Shown: positions 11,345 to 20,379 of the stretch, piece after piece | How positions within the stretch are numbered: position 1 is the first letter of the stretch | How the letters are laid out: each line of letters opens with the position of its first letter | Source: Meconema thalassinum | Lineage: Eukaryota > Arthropoda > Insecta > Orthoptera > Tettigoniidae | Reading direction: 5' to 3' | Assembly: GCA_946902985.2 (NCBI GenBank) | Contig: OX336389.2 | Location: 168,650,704 to 168,714,703, forward strand | DNA: 64,000 bases | Notes under the pieces: model-generated | What the model was told of the DNA's origin: nothing | The model's input: only the letters and a program-made list of their open reading frames with translations | Database searches by the model: none | Made by a program: the position numbers and the translations under genes

Positions 11345-12809
11345 CACACATCAAAAAAAGTTTTGCATCACCTCGGTTCCCAGATCTCCGGCATATAGAC
11401 GTTGACTGTGTGTATTGTATCCAAGATACAGTCCCTTTGACTGTTCATAGATGTCACTAAAACTGCTCAAAGATGTAAACAACCATGCATGAGCAGGGCC
11501 TATTAGACGGAGGGGGTACGACAGCCGATCAGTTCCAGTCATTCCACCAGGACGAAGGTACGCTGCTCATGTTGTCTGTAGTTCTACCATGCCTAGAAGG
11601 TCAATACCGCAGTTCGATCGCGTCCGCATTGTTACTTTGTGTCAAGAAGGGCTCTCAACAAGGGAAGTTTCCAGGCGTCTCAGAGTGAACCAAAGCGATG
11701 TTGTTCGGACATGGAGGAGGTACAGAGATACAGGAACTGTCGATGACAGGCCTCGCTCAGGCCGCCCAAGGGCTACTACTGTAGTGGATGACCGCTACTT
11801 ACGGATTGCCGCTCGGAGGAACCCTGACAGCAATGCCACCATGTTGAATAATGCGTTTCGTTCAGCCACAGGACGTCGTGTTTCAACTCAAACTGTGCGC
11901 AATAGGCTGCATGATGCGCAACTTCACTCCCGACGTCCATGGCGAGGTCCAGCTTTGCAACCCCGACACCATGCAGCGCGGTACAGATGGGCCCAACAAC
12001 ATGCTGAATGGACCCCACGGAATTGGCATTACGTTCTCTTCACCGATGAGTGTCGCATATGCCTTCAACCAGACAATCGTCGGAGACGTGTTTGGAGGCA
12101 CCCTGGTCAGGCTGAACGTCTTAGACACACTGTCCAGCGAGTGCAGCAAGGTGGTGGTTCCCTGATGTTTTGGGGTGGCATTATGTGGGGCCGACGTACG
12201 CCACTGGTGGTCATGGAAGGCTCCGAAACGGCTTTACGATACCTGAATGACATCCTCCGACCCATAGTGCAACCATATCGGCAGAATATTGGAGAGGCAT
12301 TTGTCTTCATGGACGACAATTCTCGACCTCATCGTGCACATCTTGTGAATGCGTTCCTTCAAGATAACGACATCGCTCGACTACAGTGGCCAGCATGTTC
12401 GCCAGACATGAACCCTATCGAACATGCCTGGGATATGTTGAAAAGGGCTGTTTATGGACGTCTTGACCCACCAACCACTCTGAGAGATTTACGCCGAATT
12501 GTCGTTGAGGAGTGGGACAATTTGGACCAACAGTGTCTTGATGAACTTGTGGATAGTATGCCACGACGAATACAGGCATGCATCAATGCAAGAGGACGTG
12601 CTACTGGGTATTAGAGGTAGTGGTGTGTACTGCAATCTGGACCACAAATGCTGAAAGTCTAGCTGTATGATGGTACAACATGCAATGTGTGGGTCTCATG
12701 AGCAATAAAACGAGCTGAAATGTTGTTTGTGTTGATCTCTATTCCCTTTGTATTTACAGGTTCTGGAACTCTTGGAACCGAGGTGATGCAAAACTTTTTT
12801 TGATGTGTG
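11345..12809 (+). mobile_element. Full-length Tc1-like transposon, copy 1
   Basis: Perfect 36-bp terminal inverted repeats begin CACACATCAAAAAAAGTTTT and are flanked by TA at 11343-11344 and 12810-12811. The element is 1465 bp with a single uninterrupted transposase ORF. The copy at 59481-60945 has the same length and differs at only a handful of bases, so both are recent. It lies inside an older DUF4817-type mariner. Confidence 0.95.
11589..12614 (+). CDS. Tc1-like DD34E transposase (341 aa), copy 1
   Basis: This enzyme would bind its element's TIRs, excise the transposon by cut-and-paste and reinsert it at TA. Residues 1-110 form the paired helix-turn-helix DNA-binding region (LCQEGLSTREVSRRLRVNQS), with a GRPRATT hinge-like basic segment near residue 58. 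The catalytic core shows D153 in FTDE, D243 in FMDDNSRPH and E278 in SPDMNPIEHAW, with 34 residues between the last two, the classic DD34E signature. A glycine-rich GGGSLMFWGGIMWG segment lies at about 188-201. At 341 aa it is full length for Tc1. The ATG at 11589 gives MPRRSIPQFD, a normal family start, and the ORF is intact to its stop. Copy 2 differs at residue 148 (Tyr here, His there). Activity is inferred. Confidence 0.95.
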   Translation: MPRRSIPQFDRVRIVTLCQEGLSTREVSRRLRVNQSDVVRTWRRYRDTGTVDDRPRSGRPRATTVVDDRYLRIAARRNPDSNATMLNNAFRSATGRRVSTQTVRNRLHDAQLHSRRPWRGPALQPRHHAARYRWAQQHAEWTPRNWHYVLFTDECRICLQPDNRRRRVWRHPGQAERLRHTVQRVQQGGGSLMFWGGIMWGRRTPLVVMEGSETALRYLNDILRPIVQPYRQNIGEAFVFMDDNSRPHRAHLVNAFLQDNDIARLQWPACSPDMNPIEHAWDMLKRAVYGRLDPPTTLRDLRRIVVEEWDNLDQQCLDELVDSMPRRIQACINARGRATGY

Positions 12810-12949
12810 TAGTTAAGAACAGAACACCATTATATTTGCCAATGACTGTACTTCAGCAGTAGCGTGAGGTAGTTTTGTCCATCATCGGACCGCATGGGGC
12901 AGATGACAACAACACAGGTACTGTAGTAACTCGCCTCCAGGCTTCCATT

Positions 12950-13665
12950 AGGATTTTTCACTCGTCTAAAACAAACGTCCGGCCTGTACCAACCCGTTCA
13001 GCACCTTCGAGCAGGAGATGCAGATAGACGATTGGAATTTTGTCGTTGGATACGTGCAAATCGCCAAGTAGGCCTAATCCCATTTGTAATCTTCACTGAT
13101 GAAGCATTAATAACACTCGTAATGAATATCAGTGGTCAGAAGAAACCCCACATGCTATTGTGGACATACATTTTCAGGAACGCTTCTCTGTAAATGTGTG
13201 GTGTGGGTTGTTTTACATTCGGTTGATTGGGCCTGTTGTGTTGCCGCATCGTCTAACAGGGCCTCATTATCTACACTTTCTTGAAAATTAACTTCCAGCA
13301 TTAATGGAAGAGATTCCTTTGGCTACAAAGATGCGTATGTTCTTCCAGCATGACGGGGCTCCTGCATATTCTAGTCGTGTGGTGATACAACATCTAAACC
13401 TAACATTCCCCGGAAGGTGGATCGGGAGATATGGGCACGATTCTTGGCCACCAAGGTCACAGGACCTTACCCCTTTGAATTTTTGCCTATGGGGATGGTT
13501 GAAAAGTGAAGTCTAAAAGGAAAAGGTTAACACGAGCTGAGTTGGTTGTTCGGATTATGCATAGTGCAGCCCTCCTTAAAGAACGCCAAGACAACCTCCG
13601 AAGAGCTACACGGGGTGTTATCAAGAGAAGTGCAAAGTGCATTGGTGGTGGAATTTTTTAAACTC
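12950..13665 (+). pseudogene. DUF4817-type mariner transposase remnant
   Basis: Fragments in more than one frame match the widespread insect DUF4817-linked mariner transposase in order: VIFTDEA (first catalytic Asp), QWSEETPHA, FSVNVWCGLF, RLTGPHYLHFLE, then an open 70-aa stretch at 13304-13516 with MFFQHDGAPA (second catalytic Asp region), RWIGRYG, SWPPRSQDLTPLNFCLWGWLKSEV. Past the stop are ELVVRIMHSAALLKERQDNL and the ending RATRGVIKRSAKCI. Stops and frameshifts show it is dead. The canonical SPDLTPLD motif is altered to SQDLTPLN. The N-terminal part is not recognisable upstream of the Tc1 insertion. Confidence 0.75.
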
Positions 13666-13963
13666 AACTTTGAACGTCCTCATTTGCCTTGGCTTTACAT
13701 TGGTTTGGGCTAAATACTACCAGCTGTATCTCTGTACGGAATGCAAATGGGACACATGTTATATGGGTTTTTTAAATTTGCAATTCATCTAAACTTATAC
13801 TACCACCTCCTAAAATATTTACTATTCCTCCTGAAACACCCTATATAGCTTGACCAGCAAGTGGAGAAGTCGCAAGGTCGAGCTGCAGTAGTCAGGAACT
13901 GGAGCGCTGCACACAAGGCGAGAGAATGCACGGCGGTGATTGTTCTTCTCCCACCACTGAATA

Positions 13964-14935
13964 GTACAGTACAGCTGCACAGAAGAAACCCCTCTTGTTC
14001 CAAAAACCGTGCTATGGTTGGCTTTTAGTAAATCGTTAGAAAAGCACAAGAAAAGCTTAACTCTAAATTTCAGAATAATTTGCACCATCATTTTGTTGGA
14101 AAACTCAAAAATGTTTGAAAAGCGTTTTTCTCTGAATCGACGTATTTTAAAGAAAAGTTTTTGAAACAAAAAATGTAGAGGACATTGTCACCTACAGTTT
14201 GTCTCATTGAGGTCATATCATACGTTTTGAAATGCAGAAGCTAGGTGGTGCCAAAGTTTCCAAAAACGTGTTTTTTCACTTTTTGTCCTAGAAAAAAATG
14301 TTTTGTTCACAAAAGAGGGAATCAGAAATTTGTTCCTCTCAAAATTGTCTACAACATTTATTGAAACATTTTTTCCTCCGACTTACCGTTCCAAAGTTAT
14401 AGTCTGCCGAAGTGTGAAAATTTTCCGACACCGGTCCCGGTCTAAACTATGCCCACCGCTTTCTCCGCAGTAACAATAATAGCCTCGACTACGCAGCGTT
14501 GCATTTGCTGCGCTATATCTTTGGAACGCTAAGTCGGAGGAAACAAACGTTTAAATAAATGTTGCAGACAATTTTTAGAGGAACAAATTTCTGATTCATT
14601 GTTTTGTGAAAAAAAAAACTAGGACAAAAAGTGAAAAAACACTTTTTTTGAAACTTTGGCGCCACCTAGCTTCTGCATTTCAAAACCTATGACATGACCT
14701 CAATCATACAAATTGTAGGTGACAATGTCCTCTACATTTTTTGTTTAAAAACTTATCTTTAAAATACGTAGATTCAGAGAAAAACGCTTTTCAATTTTTA
14801 TTGAGTTTTCCGACAACATGATCGTGCAAATTATTCCGAAATTTAGAGTTAAGCTTTTTTATGCTTTTCTAACGATTTACAAAAAGCCAACCATAGCACG
14901 GTTTTTGGAACAAAACCATTCCAGCTGTACTGTAC
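13964..14935. mobile_element. Long-TIR palindromic element with TA duplication (972 bp)
   Basis: Ends GTACAGTACAGCTG and its inverse are each bordered by TA (13962-13963 and 14936-14937). Arms of about 440 bp mirror each other across a spacer of roughly 90 bp near 14420-14510. Both arms contain a shared phrase with CCATAGCACGGTTTTTGGAA and a GCCACCTAGCTTCTGCATTT block. No transposase is encoded; ORFs in the arms are mirror images. It resembles a Tc1/mariner-linked foldback MITE. Confidence 0.8.
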
Positions 14936-14937
14936 TA

Positions 14938-15732
14938 AACGTGGCTAGAAATCGGTCTGGTCACTGTGGTCAGATCCGACAGCTCAACTTTGAGGCTTCA
15001 TCACCAGCCCGTCAAGCTATACTCAGTCCCCAAGCTTGGGGAATTAACCATACAATGTTTGAACTCCTCTGCCCGACCGATAGACCAAAACCATGCCTAG
15101 GGTCCCAGCACGCCTCTCAATACCTAAATTTAAAGTAAAACGTTCGCTCCTGACGGTACATTTCCCATTGTTGTCTTGTACGTTTTGCGCCAGATTGAAT
15201 AGCACGCCGGACTAGCACTGCTGAATTTAACTCCGCATTTTGTCCGGAACTTTGTACTGCATGCATACCGTTTAATTCTCCTCAACACACACAATGGGTA
15301 CGTTTCAAACTCGGTCATGCATGATTGAAATAGCAATCCTCGCGGTTGAACATAGAACTAGAGAGTTCCCTGTCTCTCGGCCTGTTGAGCCTGGGAAGAG
15401 AGAATGGGGAGGTGTTGTGGTTAATGTAGCTACTGTATTTAAATACTGTACTCGCCCCTGCTTGGAGAGCCTGGAGCCAGCCTTCCTTATTCGTGCCGAG
15501 ACAACGATCCCAACTTCTCGCCCTTTCTCTTTGGTCAAAGGCAGCCACCAATTCACCACCACTATAATAAGCTGCTCAACACGTACGAGTACATCAATCT
15601 AATGAGTAAGACTTGGAAATGAGACCTCACTCGGGATTCAAATCCGAATCTCCTGGTTTCCAGGTACGAGCGTTTAGCCTAATCCATATCTCCTAGAACG
15701 TATTCCAAATAACAAATCACTCAGTTGTCTAC
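14938..15732. other. Intergenic region with a tRNA-like SINE fragment
   Basis: No gene. On the minus strand, about 15605-15700 holds a tRNA-like head with ACCAGGAGATTCGG followed by a B-box-like TTTGAATCCCG. A related phrase lies at about 45440-45475 (GCAGGAGATTCGG then GTCCGAATCCCG), so this is probably a SINE head rather than a tRNA gene. Confidence 0.4.
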
Positions 15733-16030
15733 AAGTATTACGTATTCCATATTCCGCAGTGCCCTAAAAGTATTACGTATTCCATATTCCACAGTGCCCT
15801 AAAAGTATTACGTATTCCATACCCCACAGTGCCCTAAAAGTATTACGTATTCCATATCCCACTGTGGTCTAAAAGTATTACGTATTCCATATCCCACTGT
15901 GGTCTAAAAGTATTACGTATTCCATATCCCACTGTGCCCTAAAAGTACTACGCATTCCATATTCCACAGTGCTCTGGAGTATTACGTATTCCATATTCCA
16001 CAGTGCCCTAAAAGTATTACGTATTCCAAA
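15733..16030. repeat. Minisatellite, 35-bp unit, about 8.5 copies
   Basis: The unit contains AAAAGTATTACGTATTCCAT followed by ATTCCACAGTGCCCT. TATTACGTATT recurs every 35 bp, with CCACAG/CCACTG and GCCCT/GGTCT variants. Two neighbouring units share the GGTCT variant, showing local copying. One unit near 15975 is shortened. Confidence 0.9.
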
Positions 16031-16345
16031 TACGTTGGCAGGAACAATCTTTAAAGTATTTGTTAAAATATGCTAAATCTCTGGTAGACATTTTCCTTAA
16101 GCAATCTCCTGCAAGCACAGTACTCTGTGACGTCACCGGCCGGAGAATCTGTGCTCCGTTTCTCCAACGGAACGTGAAAAGAGGAATGTATGGGCGGTGG
16201 AAGGGAGGGCAAACATGTCTAGCAGTGGGGGGAACTCCACTCAACTATGCGTGTGCGGTATTCTTTATAGTAATACTTGCACATTATAAAAGGTATACTT
16301 TGCTCTGTTTCCTTATAGGGTTTAAACATTTATTACTTATTAATA

Positions 16346-16672
16346 ACCGGGTGAGTTAGCCGTGGTCGTTACGGCATGACTGCTGGCAGTCGCTCAGATC
16401 CGGGAGGCGAGGAGGTTCGAATCCCCCCGCCGGCAACCTTGAAGATGGTCTTCTGTGGTTTCCCATCTTCCTTCCAGGCAAATGCTGGGGTTGGTCCCTA
16501 ACTATAGGCCACAGCCGCTACCTTCCAACTCCTCGTCCTTACATTCCAACTTTCCTCCCCAACGGTACTTGTAGCTCACCCCTTGGGTGTCCGTCTCGAA
16601 GCAGCTACAAAACTGGCGAGCCGAACATGTCCTCGGACACTCCCGGCACTAATAGCCATACACTAAAAAAAA
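16346..16672 (+). repeat. tRNA-derived SINE, family B, copy 1
   Basis: The head carries GAGTTAGCCGTGG (A-box region) and GGTTCGAATCC (B box). The body has TGGTTTCCCATCTTCCTTCC then AGGCAAATGCTGGGG, and the end is CCCGGCACTAATAGCC. It is flanked by a 10-bp duplication with one mismatch (CTTATTAATA and CTCATTAATA). A second copy lies inverted at 61.5-61.8 kb. Confidence 0.85.
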
Positions 16673-16852
16673 CTCATTAATAATATATATTTATTACTTT
16701 AATAAAAAAATTGTTTTAATTGAATAATGAATGTTGTTATGCTATGAAACACAGGCAGAACATATGTGCAATGCCCATTGGTTTCATGACAAATGATAAT
16801 ATAGCCTACAAGTAAACATTTGTTGAAATATCACCTTCTAAACACACATACA

Positions 16853-16893
<41 letters not shown>

Positions 16894-17399
16894 CACGGTG
16901 AAATAAAGTTTTTACATGTAGCTTTATAGGTGTCGTTATCTTTATTGTAAGGCATACAGTATATTGGAGTTAACACAGCATTACCTGAATTGTTCGATTT
17001 TACACACAATATTATTTTAATCACAAATGGGAAAAATAAAGATTTTAAGTTTGTTGATCACCAACACTGTTCTTCCGGGACTTCTTAATCGTTTTACTCC
17101 TTGCTAATTTTTCAATATTCGGTGTCCTCCATGCTCGACAAATAAGAATAGTTCTTCCCACACAGACAAGAAAATGTTAGGAGTCGACGGCCTTTGGTTG
17201 TCATTTTCGTTAGAAATAATATTAATTTTAATGAGGTGGCGTGCAACTCTGTATACTCGAACAGGCACCACTACACTGGCTAGCTGGCAAGTGCGCTCCG
17301 CACAAAGAAAGCACTGAACGCGGAAAGCTCCTCCTACGTCACAAACAAGGCAGGTGAAGGCGGCTGCCTTAAAGGAATTGAAATAATAAAGTATCGGGT
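16673..17399. other. No gene; includes an (AAT)n microsatellite
   Basis: An uninterrupted ATA/TAA trinucleotide run lies at about 16856-16892. A minus-strand ORF (17104-17538) runs on into the adjoining inverted repeat and has no family features. Confidence 0.5.
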
Positions 17400-18182
17400 G
17401 ATTCTTTTGCTGGAGCGGGACGGGCAACCGGCTGCCGAGCACGCGCGCCCTCCGCCAGCCAACCGAGCTCGTACCGCGGAATGTGCGCAGGTGGAAACCG
17501 AACCAAAGAACATTAATTAATGGTAAATTCATCAGCAAATCATGACTAAAGAACTTACCTTTTCACAGAAGATGCTGAAAATGTTCTCCTTCAACTGACC
17601 GACAGGCGTTGTACCGTGTAAATAAATTAGCGTTTACACGTTGTAATTCCCTTCTGTTGTGAGGGATATCTGCTGCCGTATATTGATCTCCATCTCCACT
17701 AGAGTACGGGTAATTGATCTGTACACTTTGAATGTTAAATTAACCCACAATTGAACAACAAACGGGCTTAGGTCCGTGCTTCGATTAATTACAGTTAACA
17801 CGCAGGGAGGGGGGGGGGGTGCAGGAGTAGCGACATAATGTAACGATGTCTGCCTGTCAGCTGAAGGAGAACAGTTTTAGTATCTTCTGTGAAAAGATGA
17901 GTTCTAACCTTAACTGGTGACGTGAGGTCATCCAGATTCCCAAGAAATAAAAGAACATCTGTGCTTCTTTAATTAAATCTTGCATCTGTTGTTTATACTA
18001 CCTTATTATCTGTGCGCTGACACTACACAGCCTCGTTGATGAAAGTTGAGTGACTTAATGGACTTAAATGACCCTGGTTAGCTCGCCTTCGCCTCTCGCA
18101 ACCCCGCGGACCGAGCTTGGTTGGCTGGTGGAATGGGCGCGCGCCCGGCAGCCGGCCGCCGGTCCCGCTCCAGCAAAAGAAT
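17400..18182. repeat. Inverted-repeat element, GC-rich ends
   Basis: GATTCTTTTGCTGGAGCGGG at the left end is mirrored at 18161-18182, and the similarity continues inward through CCGGCTGCCG, CCAGCCAACC and the CCGCGG region. A second mirrored block, TTTTCACAGAAGAT with GTTCTCCTTCA, lies at 17562-17600 and 17860-17895. The interior includes a run of G at about 17810. The boundaries and TSD are not clear. It is probably a non-autonomous DNA transposon with long TIRs. Confidence 0.6.
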
Positions 18183-18839
18183 CTCACTGTATTACAGGAT
18201 AAGCTTGGACTCAAGTGACAGGTTTAAGAACTCGCTAAGAATACCAACTATCAAAAACCATCATGTTGTTTCATTTAGGGACTTTTGACATCGTGGCAGT
18301 TCATCCCCGTTTACTTGGATGTTTGTGAAGGATTTTGTCTGCAATCCGTGCTGTTGTGGTGTCTGTAGTAGTGTGTGCACTTTTAATTGAGACTGGGCCT
18401 GGAGAGGACACGGCCGTGGCTTTAAGTTAGGAGACATCTCTTGTGTTTGCCTGGAGTAGAAGTGGGGAACCGCAGAACCCCACTTTCAGGATGTCTGACA
18501 TAGGAATCGATTCCACTTCTTCTCAGTTCTGCCTCACAAGGCTGAGTGGATCCCGTTCCAGCCCTCAGAGCCGGGAATTGAGCCCTAGATCTTTTGTACG
18601 GGAATCTCATTACGTACCATGAAGCCACAGAAGGTGACTCTCATAGATTACACCTAGCGTTTAAATATCCGAGAACCACAAATCAGGCCATAGTTTTCAA
18701 TGATAGACATTTCACGAATGATTCTTTTTATACGGACCTAACAGTTATTCGTATTGGGGGCTCAGAACATCTTTGGTCATCGTCCTCGTGTCCTTGAGGG
18801 CAAGTTCAAATTGTCTGATGACGTTTGTTCCAGTGGTGA
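18183..18839. other. No gene recognised; possible SINE fragment
   Basis: The segment 18405-18625 reads on the minus strand through GGGCTCAATTCCCGG, which is B-box-like, and could be a degenerate tRNA-headed repeat. Nothing else is recognisable. Confidence 0.3.
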
Positions 18840-19055
18840 CTGTAGTACAGTAGTTATTAAGATAGGGAGTGGGGTGGGTTGTACGGGACTGGACATAAAT
18901 CCCGGCATTTGTCTGGAGGGAATGTGGGAAACCTCAGGGAAATAACACACTCAAAATAACCACTGACAGTGCCGGGATTCCAACCTCCGGACTTGGTGCA
19001 TGTCCCCATCGTGGTCAAAGTGAACAATTTAACGCGCTTGGCTACTCTACGGGGT
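18840..19055 (-). repeat. tRNA-headed SINE, family C, copy 2
   Basis: The minus-strand head reads GTAGCCAAGCGCGTTAAATT, then a B-box-like GGTTGGAATCCCGG. The body has GAGGTTTCCCACATTCCCTC and CAGACAAATGCCGGG, and TACTGTACTAC follows. It shares order and sequence with copies at 1.14-1.38 and 54.97-55.2 kb. Confidence 0.65.
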
Positions 19056-19199
19056 CGTTGAGAGAGATATACATTTTCAGATTTTGAACATAGAGTGGTA
19101 TAAATTTGAAATTAATTGTGCAGAGAAGTAAATGTAAGCACAGGATTATTTCAAAAGGTTAGAGTGTGTTCACAAACTAACTGCTGCTTTATTAGTATA

Positions 19200-19695
19200 T
19201 TATCATAAACACATAGACAAACTCATTAAGTTTTATGTTGGGCATAATTACAAGTGTTCCATATGTGCTCCCTTACTGACAGTGTATATAACAAATCTAT
19301 AGTCAAGATTCTTCCTACACTCGGTGTAACAGGTTCCTATCAGTCTGTTAATAGCATTCATGACGTGAGCTCGCAGTTCTCTTAGGCCCGTTTATAAAGG
19401 AGGCAAATCACTGAATCTTTCACATAAACACACACACAGAAAACAAAATCGAATGGGGTGAAATCGAGAGAGTATGGGGACCATGAGAGGACTCTCTGAT
19501 CATCCCACCACAAATATCCATCGGTTTCTCAATCTCGTGTTTAGAAATTCACGAACTGTGTGGTGGAATTGGGGCGGAACACCATTCTGTTGGTAGATGA
19601 ACTCGACACTGTCAGTCTTCTGCTGTGGCATGAACCAACTTTCCAGCTAGTCCAAATACACGCGTCCAGTAATTGTGCCTGTCGCCATCTTAATT
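19200..19695 (-). pseudogene. DUF4817-type mariner transposase C-terminal relic
   Basis: Minus-strand fragments in several frames match the C-terminal half of DUF4817-linked mariner transposases: SVEFIYQQNGVPPQFHHTVREFL (second catalytic region), RNRWICGGMIRESSHGP, TLSISPHSI where the family has SPDLTP-like sequence, then GLRELRAHVMNAI and a C-terminal YTVSKGAHMEHL. The consensus Asp is not preserved in the QQNGVPP stretch. Several stops show it is inactive. No TIRs were identified. Confidence 0.6.
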
Positions 19696-19920
19696 AATGC
19701 TAACTGCTGTGCTCTCGCGACAGAAAGCCGAAATACGACTTCAAAAACAAATTTGGTGAGGTTATCTCTATTGGCAACTCCAGCTATCTGATATGCCATC
19801 TAGCGGTGAAAATAAGAATCTCACCAAGTAGGATAAATCTACCACGTGGTGGCAGTCTGTATTGTTTCTTGTATGAGCACTGATTTAGTTGGAAAAAAAT
19901 ATTTACAGGAACTCACCTTA

Positions 19921-20375
19921 TTAATTCAGCAATTTCCAAATGGACTCGTATTGGGTGTCAAAATCAGCGACCTCGTGTTTCCGACAAGTTGTTTCATCGG
20001 CTGAACGTCTCCCCTTTCGTAGCCATGACTTGACATATGGTTGTGGGTTAAATAAATGCACAGGAGGTCCTACGCTGCTTATGAAAATAAGTCCGCTTGA
20101 TCTTTCAACCAGCAGCCTATTTCTCTTTTCGGTGTGCATCTCATTCATGGTACTGAAAGCTCTTTCAGCTTCTGCTGAAGAGATCGGAATGGTCTGTACA
20201 GTCTTGATTAAAGGCATCAGCTCCACTGGAATTTCCTTGGTCTCGACAGACTTTCTAAAAGCATTAATGTACCTCCTCTTGTCTGACATGTGGAAAAAGT
20301 CTCAAAGGTTGGCGACACTCTCATCACCATAGCAGATATCCAAAGTAGAAGTGGAGGGCCAATTATGTTTGTATA
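19921..20375 (-). pseudogene. hAT transposase, C-terminal dimerisation part
   Basis: This is the continuation of the transposase interrupted at the retrotransposon. With the insertion and one GTAC copy removed, the frame of the 33.3-35.2 kb part runs directly into this one. It reads through DICYGDESVANL, an in-frame TGA (20302-20304), and then MSDKRRYINAFRKSVET. The C-terminal hAT dimerisation signature follows as PISSAEAERAFSTMNEMHTE with KRNRLLVERSSGL. The stop is at 19921-19923, just inside the left TIR. The joined product would be about 775 aa with two nonsense codons, so it is dead but little decayed. Confidence 0.85.
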
Positions 20376-20379
20376 GTAC

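Larger units (their letters stand above)
9734..13843 (+). mobile_element. Decayed DUF4817-type mariner element hosting two insertions
   Basis: The outer ends match in inverse orientation: GGGTGTTTCAGGAGGAA at 9736 and its complement at 13825-13841. They continue inward through a TAAATATTTTAGGAGGTGG block and further shared sequence (ATATAACATGTGTCCCAT at 10965 and 13750). TA dinucleotides border both ends. The left TIR is interrupted at 9776 by one TA-flanked element and resumes at 10936; a Tc1 interrupts the body at 11345. Removing both leaves about 1.48 kb, a normal mariner length. The transposase relic at 12.95-13.67 kb identifies the family. Confidence 0.75.

Noticed and set aside
10857..11354. 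Minus-strand 165-aa Cys-rich ORF
   Set aside because: It spans the edge of one nested element, the resumed mariner TIR and the start of the Tc1, so it is a chance frame across three unrelated sequences.
15733..16030. CRISPR-like regularly spaced repeat
   Set aside because: The 35-bp units are contiguous with no unique spacers, and the setting is an insect nuclear genome; it is a minisatellite.
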